Shown here one piece after another: positions 39,306-51,243 of a stretch of DNA of 64,000 nucleotides. The stretch comes from PALSA-660 sp963726435. Lineage in GTDB: Bacteria; Actinomycetota; Coriobacteriia; Anaerosomatales; PALSA-660. Numbering within the stretch: position 1 is the stretch's first letter; each line of letters starts with the position of its first letter. Both the position numbers and the translations under genes were made by a program. The stretch spans positions 600,271 to 664,270 of the forward strand of contig CAVSCJ010000006.1 in NCBI GenBank assembly GCA_963726435.1. The letters are read 5' to 3'. The notes beneath the pieces were generated by a model, which saw only the letters and a program-made list of their open reading frames with translations, had not been told where the DNA came from and made no database searches.

Positions 39306-39691
39306 CGCGAGGCGGCCTCCTGCGCGTGAGCAAGGCCCACGGAGAGCAGGTCGCGTACGTGGTCGTCGGCGAGCCGGTAGACCGCGCGCTTGCCGTCGCG
39401 GTCCCAGGAGACCAGGCGCAGGTCGCGCAGCATGCGTAGCTGGTGCGAAACGGCCGACTCGCTCACACCCGCGACCTCCGAGAGATCGCAGACGCACAGC
39501 GACTCTCTGGAGAGCGCCAGAAGGAGGCGTACGCGCGTGGGATCGGCCAGGGCACGGAAGATGTCGGTCAGCCGGTCGGCCGCCGCAGCCTCAGGCAGCG
39601 CCTTCGCCACCCGTGCCACGGCCCCGGCGTCCACGATCCTCGCCGTGCAGATCCCGGTTGATTCCATCATTTCATCTGCGCGATTGCTCAT
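39302..39691 (-). CDS. ArsR/SmtB-family metal-responsive repressor (CadC/CmtR-like)
   Basis: With the ATG at 39691 the protein has 129 residues. It has the ArsR winged helix: FRALADPTRVRLLLALSRES, LCVCDLSEVAGVSESAVSHQ and LRMLRDLRLVSWDRDGKRAV. The Cys pair C66/C68 (LCVCDL) in the third helix plus an N-terminal Cys15 match the CadC-type alpha3N site for soft metals such as Cd or Pb. It overlaps the ATPase start (ATGA). It would repress its own operon until metal binds, so that the exporter is made only under metal stress. Confidence 0.88.
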   Translation of the reverse strand: MSNRADEMMESTGICTARIVDAGAVARVAKALPEAAAADRLTDIFRALADPTRVRLLLALSRESLCVCDLSEVAGVSESAVSHQLRMLRDLRLVSWDRDGKRAVYRLADDHVRDLLSVGLAHAQEAASR

Positions 39692-39805
39692 ACGTTCACA
39701 TATACGCCATCCCGCTCCCCGTGGCAAGCATCCTCTCGCGGGGATACACTCGACGACAGGGGACGGCCCCGCTTGGAGGCCGCACGCGAGACAGGGAGTC
39801 TGGCT

Positions 39806-40407
39806 ATGAGCGATCAGCCGAAGGGGTCCGCGCCGGGCGGCGTGCCGGTCTGGGTGTTCGCGGTGTCGTTGCTCGCAGTCGCTGCGATCGCAGGCTCGAT
39901 CGCCTGGATGATGCGCAGCCCGGCGCCGACGGTCACTCCGCCGGTCCAGACGACCACCTCGCCCACCGTCGAGCCGACGCCGACGCCGTCGACCACCACG
40001 ACGACGGCCGTCGAGCCGACCGTCGCACCGCCCGCCGAGAAGGCGGACCTCCCCTACACGCCCGGCCCCGACGAGAGCGGGATCCAGTGGGCGTACCTGA
40101 AGAAGATGGTCGTGAAGGGCGGCTACGTGTACGCCACCGTCGACTACATCATCATCGGTGACGACCCCGATGGCGGCTGGATGATCACGAACGACAACCC
40201 GAAGCTGCGGACCTTCCCGCTGTTCAAGACCGCGAAGTGCCGGTACATCAAAGAGGGCGGGTCCACGCTGAGCTCGGCGCTCTCCCCGACGGCCTTCCGC
40301 ACGAAGTGGCTCGCGGGCCGGCCGACGAGATGATCCGCATGAACCCGTACAAGATCTGGCTGAAGCACGGGGTCATCACGAAGCTCGACAACGAGTGGCT
40401 GCCGTAG
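39806..40407 (+). CDS. Membrane-anchored secreted protein with Thr/Pro linker (frameshift)
   Basis: From the ATG at 39806 (GGGAG upstream) the protein has a short cytoplasmic N-terminus, one transmembrane helix (WVFAVSLLAVAAIAGSIAWM), a Thr/Pro-rich linker (residues ~40-75, TVEPTPTPSTTTTT) and a compact outer domain with WAYLKKMVVKGGYVYATVDY, DDPDGGWMITNDNPK. A break near 40320 changes frame; the corrected end is ADEMIRMNPYKIWLKHGVIT and NEWLP. About 200 residues. No family recognised. It is divergent from arsR. Confidence 0.6.
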
Positions 40408-40438
40408 CGGGCGCTCGCGCGGCCGACACGCGACCCGC

Positions 40439-42511
<2,073 letters not shown>

Positions 42512-42557
42512 CGCCGCACCTCCTGCCTTTCGGGTCCCGGTCTTGCGAGGGCCGATC

Positions 42558-43158
42558 CTACTTCACGATGCCGGCGAAGGCTCCCGGGTAGAGACGGCGG
42601 TACTCGGCGGCCTGGGAGGCGACCTCGTCGACGTAGTGCGCGGTCTCCGGGAAGTCGATCGTGTCGCTCAGCTTCCCGTGCTGGCGCGCCCACTCGGCCG
42701 CCCATGCGTCGGCGTTCGTCATGCCTCCGTTGTAGGCCGAGAGCGCCAGACCGGTGTTGCCGCCGTAGCGCGCGATCAGCTCCGCGAGGTAGATGGTGCC
42801 GATCCGAACGTTGGTCTCCGGGTCCGACAGCGCCTCGACTGTCATCTTCCCCTTGATGCCCTCGTCGCTGCGCGATCGCCTGCGCGGTCGATGGCTTGAC
42901 CTGCATCAGCCCCACCGCGCCGGCCGGCGACACGACGTCGGCCCGGAAGCCGGACTCGATGTTGATGACCGCGGCCACGAGATAGGGGTCCACTCCCGTT
43001 TCACGTGAGTACCTGGCGATCGCCTGATCGTAGGAGAGCGGGTGCAGGGTGCGCTCGTACCATGTCGGGCCGTAGAGCGCGCCGATCACCACGGCGACGA
43101 ACAAGATCATCAACGCGAGGACTGCGCGATCCCGGATCCGATGCTGGCTAGGAGCCAC
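42558..43158 (-). CDS. Membrane-anchored lytic transglycosylase (Slt domain, frameshift)
   Basis: The protein begins with a basic segment and one transmembrane helix (VLALMILFVAVVIGALYGPT). The soluble lytic transglycosylase domain follows: YSRETGVDPYLVAAVINIES with the catalytic Glu, GFRADVVSPAGAVGLMQVKP and, after a single-base break near 42873, KMTVEALSDPETNVRIGTIY, GGNTGLALSAYNGG. It cuts peptidoglycan glycan strands outside the membrane. The GTG start at 43158 lies inside the coaE 3' end (11-nt overlap). Confidence 0.82.
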
Positions 43159-43759
43159 GATTGGCCAACTCCGCGTCCCAGAAGCCGACCAGGTCGGCCT
43201 CGAAGCTCTGGATCGTTCCGTCGTTCTCCGCGACGTAGTCGGCTATCGCACGGCGCTCCGCGTCGCTCGCCTGCAGCGCCATGCGGGCCCGCACGTCTGC
43301 CTCGCTCATCCCTCGAGCGGTGAGCCGCGCGACGCGGGCTTCCTCGACGGAGGAGATCAGCAGCACGCCGTCGACGAAGTCGAAGAACTCCGGCGCCTCG
43401 GCGAGCAGCGGGATGTCGATCACCACCACGGCTGGCGGCTCCGGCATCTCGGCCAGGAGGTCGAGCGCGCCGGCGACCGCGGCGTACACGCCCGGGTGGA
43501 CGATGGCGTCGAGACGACGCGCGGCCTCTGGCGAGGCGAACGCCAGCTTCGCGAGCGACCTATGGTCCACGCCTCCGTCAGGGCCGGCGACCTCCTGCCC
43601 GAAGGCGGCCACGACCGGGTCGACCAGCGGCCCGCCGGCGGCGATCAGGCGCTTCGCGAGGTCGTCGAGGTCGATGACGGTCGCACCGAGATCGCGGAAG
43701 AGCCGCGCGGCCGTCGTCTTGCCCGATCCGATCCCGCCTGTCACTGCGAGCACGTACAT
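43148..43759 (-). CDS. coaE: Dephospho-CoA kinase
   Basis: The 203-residue enzyme catalyses the last step of coenzyme A synthesis. It has the P-loop VTGGIGSGKTTAARLFRDLG, VIDLDDLAKRLIAAGGP (acceptor site), IVHPGVYAAV, VVIDIPLLAEAPEFFDFVDG and RLTARGMSEADVRARMALQA. The ATG at 43759 gives the standard start MYVLAVTGGIGSG. It follows rpsA and overlaps the lytic transglycosylase gene. Confidence 0.95.
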   Translation of the reverse strand: MYVLAVTGGIGSGKTTAARLFRDLGATVIDLDDLAKRLIAAGGPLVDPVVAAFGQEVAGPDGGVDHRSLAKLAFASPEAARRLDAIVHPGVYAAVAGALDLLAEMPEPPAVVVIDIPLLAEAPEFFDFVDGVLLISSVEEARVARLTARGMSEADVRARMALQASDAERRAIADYVAENDGTIQSFEADLVGFWDAELANRGS

Positions 43760-43782
43760 CGACCTGGCTCCATTCGATGCGC

Positions 43783-43819
43783 GGGGCCGGGCTGCCGCGA
43801 TCAAGCGGCGCCCGGCCCC
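43783..43819 (-). terminator. Hairpin between rpsA and coaE
   Basis: A GC-rich stem (GGGGCCGGGC-GCCGC paired with GCGGC-CCCGGCCCC, single-base bulges) with a short loop lies 39 bp beyond the rpsA stop on the minus strand. It lacks a clear T run. It is 24 bp upstream of the coaE start and may act as a partial terminator. Confidence 0.45.
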
Positions 43820-43857
43820 GGTCGGTTCGTTCCCGCGCGGTCTACGCGCTTCGGCGC

Positions 43858-45556
43858 CTACTCGGCGTCCGGGGCGTCCTTCGCGTCGGCGACTTCCTCT
43901 TCCTTGTCCTCCGGCTCCGGCTCGGGCTCAGGCTCCGGCTCGGGCTCGGGTTCCGGCTCGGGCTCGGGTTCCGGCTCGGGTTCCGGCTCGGGCTCGGGTT
44001 CCGGCTCGGGCTCGGGCTCCGGCTCGGGTTCGGGCTCAGGTTCGGGCTCAGGCTCAGGCTCGGGCTCGCCCAACGGCTCCTCGCCGGCAGCCACCGCTTC
44101 CCGCTCGGCCTCGATGGCCTCGTCGACCGCTTCCTCCGCGACGACCTCGGCCTCGAGGGCCTCTGATGCGGCTTCCTCGGCGTAGACTTCGGCGACCTCG
44201 GCGACCTCTTCGGCTTCGATGGCGGCCTCTATGACCTCGGGCTCAGCGCTCTCGACGGCGGCCTCTTCGGCAGTCTCCGCGGCGATCTCGGCCTCAACGG
44301 CTTCCACCATGTCCTCGACATCGCCGGCGACCTCCTCGGCCGCCGCCTCTTCGATCGCCTCTGCGACGGCCTCGTCGCCTTCCTCAGCGGACTCCTCGGC
44401 ACCTTCCCTGCCCTCGAGCGCGTCCGGCAGGCCGAGTTCGGCGTTCGCGGCGCGGATGGAGAGCGAGATGCGGCGGCGGTCGGTGTCCACGTCCATGACC
44501 TTCACGTGGACTTCCATGCCGACTGCCACGACGTCCTCGGGCTTCTCCACGTGGCCCTTGGCCATCTCGGAGATGTGCACCAGCCCCTCGACGCCGTCGC
44601 CGATCTCGACGAACGCGCCGAACGGGACGAGCTTGGTGACCTTGCCGTCGACGATGGTTCCCACCGGGAACTGCTGGACGAGCTGCTTCCACGGGTCGTC
44701 CTGGGTCTGCTTGAGGCCGAGCGAGATGCGCTCGCGGCTCATGTCGACGTCGAGGACCATGACCTCGACCGGGTCGCCGACTGCGACGACCTCGGACGGG
44801 TGGTTCACGTGGCTCCACGACAGCTCGGAGATATGGACCAGGCCGTCGATGCCGCCGAGGTCGACGAACGCGCCGAAGTCGACGATCGAGGAGACGGCGC
44901 CCTTCAGTATCTGGCCCTTCTGGAGCTTGACGAGGATGTCCTGGCGCTCGTGCTTGCGGCCCTCTTCGAGGACCACGCGGCGCGAGAGCACTACGTTGTT
45001 GCGGTTGCGGTCCATCTCGATGACTCGCGCGTCGAGGCGCTGGCCCATGTACGCGACCAGGTCCTTCACGCGGCGGAGGTCGACCAAGCGATGCGGGCAG
45101 GAATCCGCGCAGGCCGATGTCGAGGATCAGGCCGCCCTTGACGACCTCGATGACCTCGCCCTCGACGTTCTCGCCGGAGGTGAACTTCTCCTCGACGCTG
45201 ACCCACGCGCGCTCGTACTCCGCACGCTTCTTGGAGAGGATCAGGCGGCCGTCCTTGTCTTCCTTCTGGAGGACGAGCGCCTCGATGTGGTCGCCGACCT
45301 TGACGATGTCGCCCGGGTTCGCGTCCTTGCGGATGGACAGCTCGCGGGCGGGGATGACGCCTTCTGACTTGTATCCGATGTCGAGGAGGACCTCGTCGCG
45401 CTCGACCTTCACGACCTCGCCGGAGACAAGGTCCCCGTCGTCGAAGTCGGTGATCGTGCCGTCGATGAGAGCGTGCATCTCCTCGTCGGTGTACACCTTG
45501 TCGTCTACTACGCTTGCCTCTTCGAGCTCCAGTTCCTGTGCCTGTTCGTCGCTCAT
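43858..45556 (-). CDS. rpsA: 30S ribosomal protein S1 with very long acidic Glu-Pro tail (one frameshift)
   Basis: Four S1 RNA-binding domains are visible: GDLVSGEVVKVERDEVLLDI, GENVEGEVIEVVKGGLILDI, GQILKGAVSSIVDFGAFVDL and GTIVDGKVTKLVPFGAFVEI. A single-base break near 45095 lies inside the second (PASL to VDLRRVKDLV). S1 unfolds and recruits mRNA on the small ribosomal subunit. After the last domain comes an acidic, Ala/Glu-rich region of about 140 residues and then a run of 26 Glu-Pro dipeptides, ending EDKEEEVADAKDAPDAE. The ATG at 45556 follows a purine-rich stretch. Ordinary S1 proteins have a short tail. Confidence 0.92.
43909..44067. repeat. Hexanucleotide repeat coding for (Glu-Pro)26 in rpsA
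   Basis: In the coding direction, 53 codons alternate GAG/GAA and CCG/CCC/CCT without a break in phase. Codon choice at third positions varies irregularly, so the repeat is not a fresh perfect tandem array and the protein pattern appears to be maintained. Confidence 0.9.
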
Positions 45557-45859
45557 GGTGCTGCGGCCCCTTCCATAGGGCCCCGATCGCGCAGTCCGAA
45601 TCGCTCGCAGTCCGGAATCGTTTCCTCGGTCGCTTTGCTTTCCGTGGCAGTCGTGTTCGGGGGCGGACAATACGTTCACACGGCGGATCTCGGTGGCCCG
45701 TCGCGTGGAATGCCGACTATACCCTGCGAACAGGGACAATGCCAGTCGGCCACGCCGCCGGGCGTGCACGCGGTCTTCCTCGTCATGCCCCGGATGAACG
45801 GATACGCTGTATAGGTTGCTGCGCTCTTGGGGATGACCTATGTGCGTCGAGGGGGCGCG
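45557..45859. other. Divergent promoter region between rpsA and the MASE1/HD-GYP gene
   Basis: No coding sequence is convincing in these ~300 bp. On the minus strand a TATAGT (at about 45716-45721) preceded by TTGTCC is a possible rpsA promoter, though the 12-nt gap is short. A GAGGGGG Shine-Dalgarno for the plus-strand gene is at 45850-45856. Confidence 0.4.
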
Positions 45860-47413
45860 ATGAGAATCCCGGCACGGCCAACCTCAAGATCCGTCGGACG
45901 AGCCGCCCTGGTCTTGGGGTCGTACCTGCTCGTGTACGTGCTGCTTGATGGTGCGAGCCTGGCATTTCGAACGGACGCCGTTGCGTCGCTCTGGTATCTG
46001 CCGGATGGCGCCAGCTTGGCGCTATTGCTGCTCTTCGGGGTCGGCTACGCGCCCGCGATCATCGTCACAGCGCTCATCACGAACTTCGTGACCTACCCGA
46101 GTGCCGCACCGGCGGCGGTCTTGGTCGCTTGGTCCGTCCTGTTCCCGCTTCCCTTCGCCGTGACCGCGAGCCTGCTGCGCCGCCGCGCTCGGATCGGGAC
46201 TCCTCCCCGCCACCTGCGAGACGTCGTCTTGCTCATCTTCGGGTGCTTCTCGCTCTCGGTCTTCCTGGCAGGTATGTTCACCCTGACGGTCGTCGTCTCC
46301 AGCGGAGGTGTGCCATCGGCGGAGGCTGCCTTCGCGACCTTACCGACGGTGGCCTTCCGGTGGTGGATCGGAGAGGCCATCGGACTGCTCGTCGTGACCC
46401 CCCTTCTGATAGTCACCGTGATCCCATGGCTCACTTGGCGGCTGGACGCTTCCGAGCGGCGAGCGAACCGCAGACCGCCGACGGGCATCCGCTTGGCAGG
46501 CGAGGCGCGACGCAGGCGTTGAGCATCGCCGCCGTCCTGGTCATCGTGTTCGGGGTGAAGGGCACGGGCTACCTGCCGCTCCTCTACCTGTGCTTCTTGC
46601 CCCTCATCTGGATCACCCTTCGCCATGCCCTGCGAGGCGCCACTCTGGCGATCGCAGCGATAGACGCCGGAGCACTCCTCGCGGAGCGCCTTTCCGGCTA
46701 CCCATCGGCCCAGATCGCGGACCTTCAGGTCTTCATGCTGATCCTGGCTCTGACCGGCCTGATCCTGGGCGCGGTGGTGGACGAGCGGCGCGAATCTGAG
46801 GCGCAAAGCCATCGGTCCGAAGCACGTCTTGTCAGAGCTCTCGCCTCGATCACGGAGGTCGTGGGGCTCGTATCGGAGACGCGCGATCCCTACACGGCCG
46901 GCCATCAGCGCCGCGTGTCCGAGCTCGTCCGTGGCCATCGCCCGGAAGCTGGGGATGAGCGAGGCCCAGGAGGAACAGATCCGACTGGCCGCCATCATGC
47001 ACGATCTGGGCAAGATCTCCGTTCCTGCCGAGATACTCAGCAAGCCGGGCAATCTCTCGCCCGTCGAGATCGAGCTCATCAGAGGCCATGCCGAGGCGGG
47101 CTACGCCATCATCACCGGAGCGCACATGGAGGGGCCGACAGCCGAGATCGTGTACCAGCACCACGAGCGCTGTGACGGCTCCGGGTACCCGCGTGGACTG
47201 GCGGGTGATGACTTGCTCCCCGAAGCAAAGGTGATCATGGTGGCGGACGTGGTCGAGGCGATGGCGTCGCACCGGCCGTATCGGCCGGCGCTGGGCATCG
47301 AAGCAGCGCTCGATGAAGTCGAGGACGGTGCCGGGAGTCGCTACGACGCTGATGTCACGCGTGCGTGCGTCGACCTGTTCCGCAAGGATGGCTTCAAGTT
47401 CTCCGACCTGTGA
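45860..47413 (+). CDS. MASE1-like membrane sensor with HD-GYP phosphodiesterase domain (two frameshifts)
   Basis: The N-terminal half has about eight membrane helices with MASE1-like features (FRTDAVASLWYLPDGASLAL, TLPTVAFRWWIGEAIGLLVV, GYLPLLYLCFLPLIWITLRH). After a short linker, the HD-GYP domain shows DPYTAGHQRRVSEL, IMHDLGKISVPAEILSKPGN, EGPTAEIVYQHHERCDGSGY with the GYP-type signature, and PALGIEAALDEVED. Breaks near 46510 and 46930 shift the frame. It would degrade c-di-GMP, the opposite of the GGDEF protein at 22.8 kb. About 520 residues. Ends 24 bp before the polA stop (convergent). Confidence 0.8.
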
Positions 47414-47437
47414 GGTTGTCCAGGACCGGACGCGGCG

Positions 47438-50227
47438 CTACTTCGCGGCGGCCCAGTCGTCGCCCCACGAGACCGTCGTCTCGACCGGCACCGCCAGCTG
47501 CACGACGTCGTTCATCTCGGCTCGAACCATGCCGGAGAGGCGATCCACCTCGTCGCGGGGCGCCTCGAAGACCAGCTCGTCGTGCACCTGCAGCACCAGA
47601 CGGGACTCGAACCCCTCGGCCTGCAGGCGGCGATCGATTGCGATCATCGCCAACTTCATGATGTCGGCCGCGGTGCCTTGCATCGGGTGGTTCATCGCCG
47701 TGCGCTCGCCGAACGAGCGCAGGTTGTGGTTGGCGCTCCGCAGCTCGGGGATGTAGCGCCGGCGCCCGTACATGGTGACCGCGTAGCCCGTCTCGTGAGC
47801 GTGGACCACCGTCTCGTCCAGGAACGCCCGCACCCTCGCATACGCCGCGAAGTACCGATCGATCATCTCCTGGGCCTCCGCACGCTCGATGCGCAGCTGG
47901 GTGGAGAGCCCGTGAGCGGATATGCCGTAGACGATGCCGAAGTTCACCGCCTTGGCGCGGCGGCGGTGCTCGGCGTCGACGTGGGCGGGGTCGAGGCCGA
48001 AGACCCGCGCGGCTGTCCGCGTGTGGAAGTCGAGGCCTCCCGTGAACGCCTCGATCAGCCCGGGATCCTGCGACAGGTGCGCCAGGATGCGCAGCTCGAT
48101 CTGGCCGTAGTCGGCCGACACGATCACGTCTCCCGGGCGGGCGGGGATGAAGGCCGCGCGGATGCGCTTGCCGAGATCGGTGCGCACGGGGATGTTCTGC
48201 AGGTTCGGGTTGCTCGACGACAGGCGACCAGTGGCCGCCACCGTCTGGTTGAAGGTGGTGTGAAGGCGCCCGTCCTCACCGATCAGCCGCGGCAGCGCGT
48301 CCACGTAGGTCGACTTGAGCTTCGTCAGCTCCCGGTACTCGATGATCTTCGCGGCGATCAGGTGGTCGTCCGCGAGCGTGCCCAGGACCTGTGCGTCGGT
48401 GGAGAAGCCGGTCTTCGTCCGGCGACCGGACGGCAGATGCAGCTTCTCGAAGAGCACCTCGGCGAGCTGCTTCGGCGAATCGATCAAGAACTCCGTCCCG
48501 GCGAGCTCGAAGATCTCCGCGCGGGCTGCGTCGATGCGCGTGGCGAACTCAGCGGCAAGGTCGGCGAGCACCTCGACGTCGACGCCCAGTCCGACGTCCT
48601 CCATCCGCGCCAGCACCGGTATCAGCGGCAGATCGACTCTCTGGTAGCAGTCCAGGCTTTCGTCGGTCTGCAGCCGGTCGAGAAGGATCTGGCGCAGCAC
48701 GGACGCACCCTGCGCGTGCGCGGCCATGCGCGCGAGCGCGTCGTCGCACGCGGGCAGCGCGTGCCCGGCGAACTCCCCGTAGAGCGTCGGCACGTCGTAC
48801 GCGGACCTGTTCGACTCGAGCACGTAGGCGGCCACGGACACGTCGAACGTGCGCCGCGCCTCCCACACCTCGAGGTAGGGCCCCAGCTTCGAGTGGCGGT
48901 CGCCCGGAGGGGCGCAGCGCTGGATGAGCCCCTTGAGGTCGGGTGCCGCCAGCGCGCCTCGCCGAAGGGCGTCCAGCAGCGCGTTCGGAGCATCGGCGCC
49001 CTCGACGATGGCGACCTTGCCCGATGGCAGCGCGAACGCGATGTCAGCACATGGGAACAGCGACTCGCCTGCATCGTCCGCCGCGGCCGCCACGACAGAG
49101 CCCTTCTCGAGCTCGGCCTGCAGTGCGGCGAGCGCCTTGGCGCCCGTGATAGTCGGCCACGCCTCGGGAGTGCAGGCCGGCGTCGCGCTCTCGGGCTTCG
49201 CACCCGAGACCTCCACCGGCTCGCCGAACTCGGCCCGCAGGTCGCGGGCGGGCTCAGCGGCCTGCGCCGCGGCCGCCGCTCCCGGCGTGGACGCACCGCC
49301 CGGAGCCAACGCGCTCGCGACCTCGGCCGACTCCAGCCCGCGCCGGTTGTGCTTCCGCCCGAGCGCCAACACCCGCTCCACGAGCGAGACCATGCGGTAG
49401 GCGCCGAACACGCGCACCACCGCGTCGCTGTCGATGTCGCCCCACATGCAGTTGTCGATGTCGCAGTCGACAGGCACGTCGGTGCGGATCGTGGCGACGG
49501 TCCGGCTCTGACGCGCCTCCTCCGAGTTCTCGCGCAGGCTCTCCCCGACCTTGCCCGGGATCTCGTCCGCGTGCGCCAGCACCTCGTCGAGCGAGCCGTA
49601 CTGCTGGATGAGCTTGGCGGCCGTCTTCTCGCCTATGCCGGGCACGCCGGGGATGTTGTCCGATGTGTCGCCCTTGAGTCCCAGGAAGTCGGCCACCTGG
49701 TCGGGGCGCACGCCGAGCCGCTCCTCGACCCCGGCCGGGTCGTAGACGACGATGTCGGTGATCCCCTTCTTGGTGGAGACCACGCTCACCAGGCCGGTGA
49801 CGAGCTGGTAGGCATCCTTGTCGCCGGTGAACAGGAGCACCTTCATGCCGGCCCGCTCGCCGCGGAGAGCGAAGGTGCCGAGCAGGTCGTCGCCCTCCCA
49901 GCCCTCGCACTCCACCACGGGCACGTTCATCGCCGCGAGCAGCTCCTTGACGATGCCGAACTGCGGGCGCAGGTCGTCGGGCGTGGGTGGGCGGTGGATC
50001 TTGTAGCGCTCGAGGACGTCGCTGCGGAACTTCGGACGGCCCTTGTCGAAGGCCACGACCAGCCCGTCGGGCCAGAACGACTCGGTGAGCTTGAGAAGCA
50101 TCGAGACGAACCCGTAGGCGGCGTTGGTGGGCCGTCCGTCGGGCGCGGTCATCGTCACCGGCAGGGCGTGGAACGCGCGGTGCAGAAGCGAGTTGCCGTC
50201 GATGACTGCCAGGGTGCGATCGGGCAC
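47438..50227 (-). CDS. polA: DNA polymerase I
   Basis: With the GTG at 50227 the protein has 929 residues. The 5'-3' exonuclease domain comes first (VIDGNSLLHRAFHALPV, ECEGWEGDDLLGTFA, LGLKGDTSDNIPGVPGIGEK). The central domain corresponds to 3'-5' proofreading but its DEDD acidic motifs are not recognisable (VVAAAADDAGESLFPCADIA), so proofreading is probably lost. The polymerase domain is intact: VSADYGQIELRILAHLSQD (motif A), RRAKAVNFGIVYGIS (motif B), LVLQVHDELVFEA (motif C). It acts in repair and Okazaki fragment maturation. Unbroken. Confidence 0.96.
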   Translation of the reverse strand: MPDRTLAVIDGNSLLHRAFHALPVTMTAPDGRPTNAAYGFVSMLLKLTESFWPDGLVVAFDKGRPKFRSDVLERYKIHRPPTPDDLRPQFGIVKELLAAMNVPVVECEGWEGDDLLGTFALRGERAGMKVLLFTGDKDAYQLVTGLVSVVSTKKGITDIVVYDPAGVEERLGVRPDQVADFLGLKGDTSDNIPGVPGIGEKTAAKLIQQYGSLDEVLAHADEIPGKVGESLRENSEEARQSRTVATIRTDVPVDCDIDNCMWGDIDSDAVVRVFGAYRMVSLVERVLALGRKHNRRGLESAEVASALAPGGASTPGAAAAAQAAEPARDLRAEFGEPVEVSGAKPESATPACTPEAWPTITGAKALAALQAELEKGSVVAAAADDAGESLFPCADIAFALPSGKVAIVEGADAPNALLDALRRGALAAPDLKGLIQRCAPPGDRHSKLGPYLEVWEARRTFDVSVAAYVLESNRSAYDVPTLYGEFAGHALPACDDALARMAAHAQGASVLRQILLDRLQTDESLDCYQRVDLPLIPVLARMEDVGLGVDVEVLADLAAEFATRIDAARAEIFELAGTEFLIDSPKQLAEVLFEKLHLPSGRRTKTGFSTDAQVLGTLADDHLIAAKIIEYRELTKLKSTYVDALPRLIGEDGRLHTTFNQTVAATGRLSSSNPNLQNIPVRTDLGKRIRAAFIPARPGDVIVSADYGQIELRILAHLSQDPGLIEAFTGGLDFHTRTAARVFGLDPAHVDAEHRRRAKAVNFGIVYGISAHGLSTQLRIERAEAQEMIDRYFAAYARVRAFLDETVVHAHETGYAVTMYGRRRYIPELRSANHNLRSFGERTAMNHPMQGTAADIMKLAMIAIDRRLQAEGFESRLVLQVHDELVFEAPRDEVDRLSGMVRAEMNDVVQLAVPVETTVSWGDDWAAAK

Positions 50228-50378
50228 CTTTCGGCCCCTTCCGGAGGTCGCCGGCATCTCTTCCGCACATGCCGGGCGTACGTTGGATTCTACCCGAGAG
50301 CCCCGACACTGCCGCGCGCGGGCTGCTACGATGAAGGCGATCGAGGATCCGCTTGCCGGCAGGGAAAGGGGCACGGCC

Positions 50379-51216
50379 ATGAAGCGAGCGATGCTCGCAT
50401 CACTGCTGGTCATCGGCGCCATGTGCCTGCTCGCCTGGGCCGCACCGGCCTACGGCGGAGGGTCGGGCACCGTCTCCGTGGCGGAGGACACGACGCCGAC
50501 CGCGGACCCGACCCCGACAGTCGAGCCGACGCCGACCGTCGAGCCCACGCCCACCGTCCCCACCTACCCGACCTGGATGAAGCGCTACTGGGGGCACCGG
50601 GTCCACAGGGTCGTGACGACCAAGCGCGTCGTCGCCTTGACCTTCGACGACGGCCCCACCACCCTCACCGACGACTTCGTGCGCGTGCTGGAGCGCTACA
50701 GAGTCAAGGGGACGTTCTTCGTCATCGGATCCCAGTCCAAGAGGAAGTTCGGGAAGGCCGAGAACCTCTACGTCCTCAAGCACGGCTTCGAGCTCGCCAA
50801 CCACACGATGTACCACCAGCGGCTGGACAAGTCGTACGCCTACGACGTGAAGGCGATCAACGACCTCGAGACGCTCCTGAAGAAGCAGACCGGCCACGGC
50901 ACCAGATGGGTGCGGGCGATGGGCGGCGACGTCACCCGGACGGGGCTGAGAGCCACCCGCGCCACCAAGCATCTCTACGCCCAGTGGTCTGTCAGCATCG
51001 GCGATTCGGTCCTCGGCTACACGCCCGCCGCACCGGCTCTACCACAACGTCGTCGATCACGTCAGGCCCGGGTCGATCGTCCTGATGCACGTCACGCATC
51101 CGGAGTCGCTGGCCGCCCTGCCGGCGATCGTCCGCACCCTGAAGGCGCGCGGCTACAAGCTGGTCACGCTCTCCGAGATGGCCCGATGGGCAGGCCGTAC
51201 CCATCGTGGTTCGTGA
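50379..51216 (+). CDS. Secreted polysaccharide deacetylase (NodB domain, frameshift)
   Basis: The protein has a signal peptide (MLASLLVIGAMCLLAWAAPA, ending near AYGGG), a Thr/Pro linker (TPTVEPTPTVEPTPTV) and a NodB-type domain: VVALTFDDGPTTLTDDFVRV (metal and catalytic Asp pair), GTFFVIGSQSKRK, LANHTMYHQRLDK (metal His pair) and, after a single-base break near 51030, LYHNVVDHVRPGSIVLMHVT with a C-terminal LKARGYKLVTLSEMARWAG. It removes acetyl groups from cell-wall or matrix sugars. Corrected length about 279 residues. Divergent from polA. Confidence 0.85.
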
Positions 51217-51243
51217 AGTGAGCCGCGGCGCCGGAGACGCCCG

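Noticed and set aside
43905..44070. Satellite or VNTR of non-coding origin
   Set aside because: The repeat stays in phase with rpsA over 53 codons with varied synonymous codons, so it is a protein-level repeat.
47582..51085. 1167-residue open frame on the plus strand
   Set aside because: It is antisense to polA, and its composition is typical of shadow frames.
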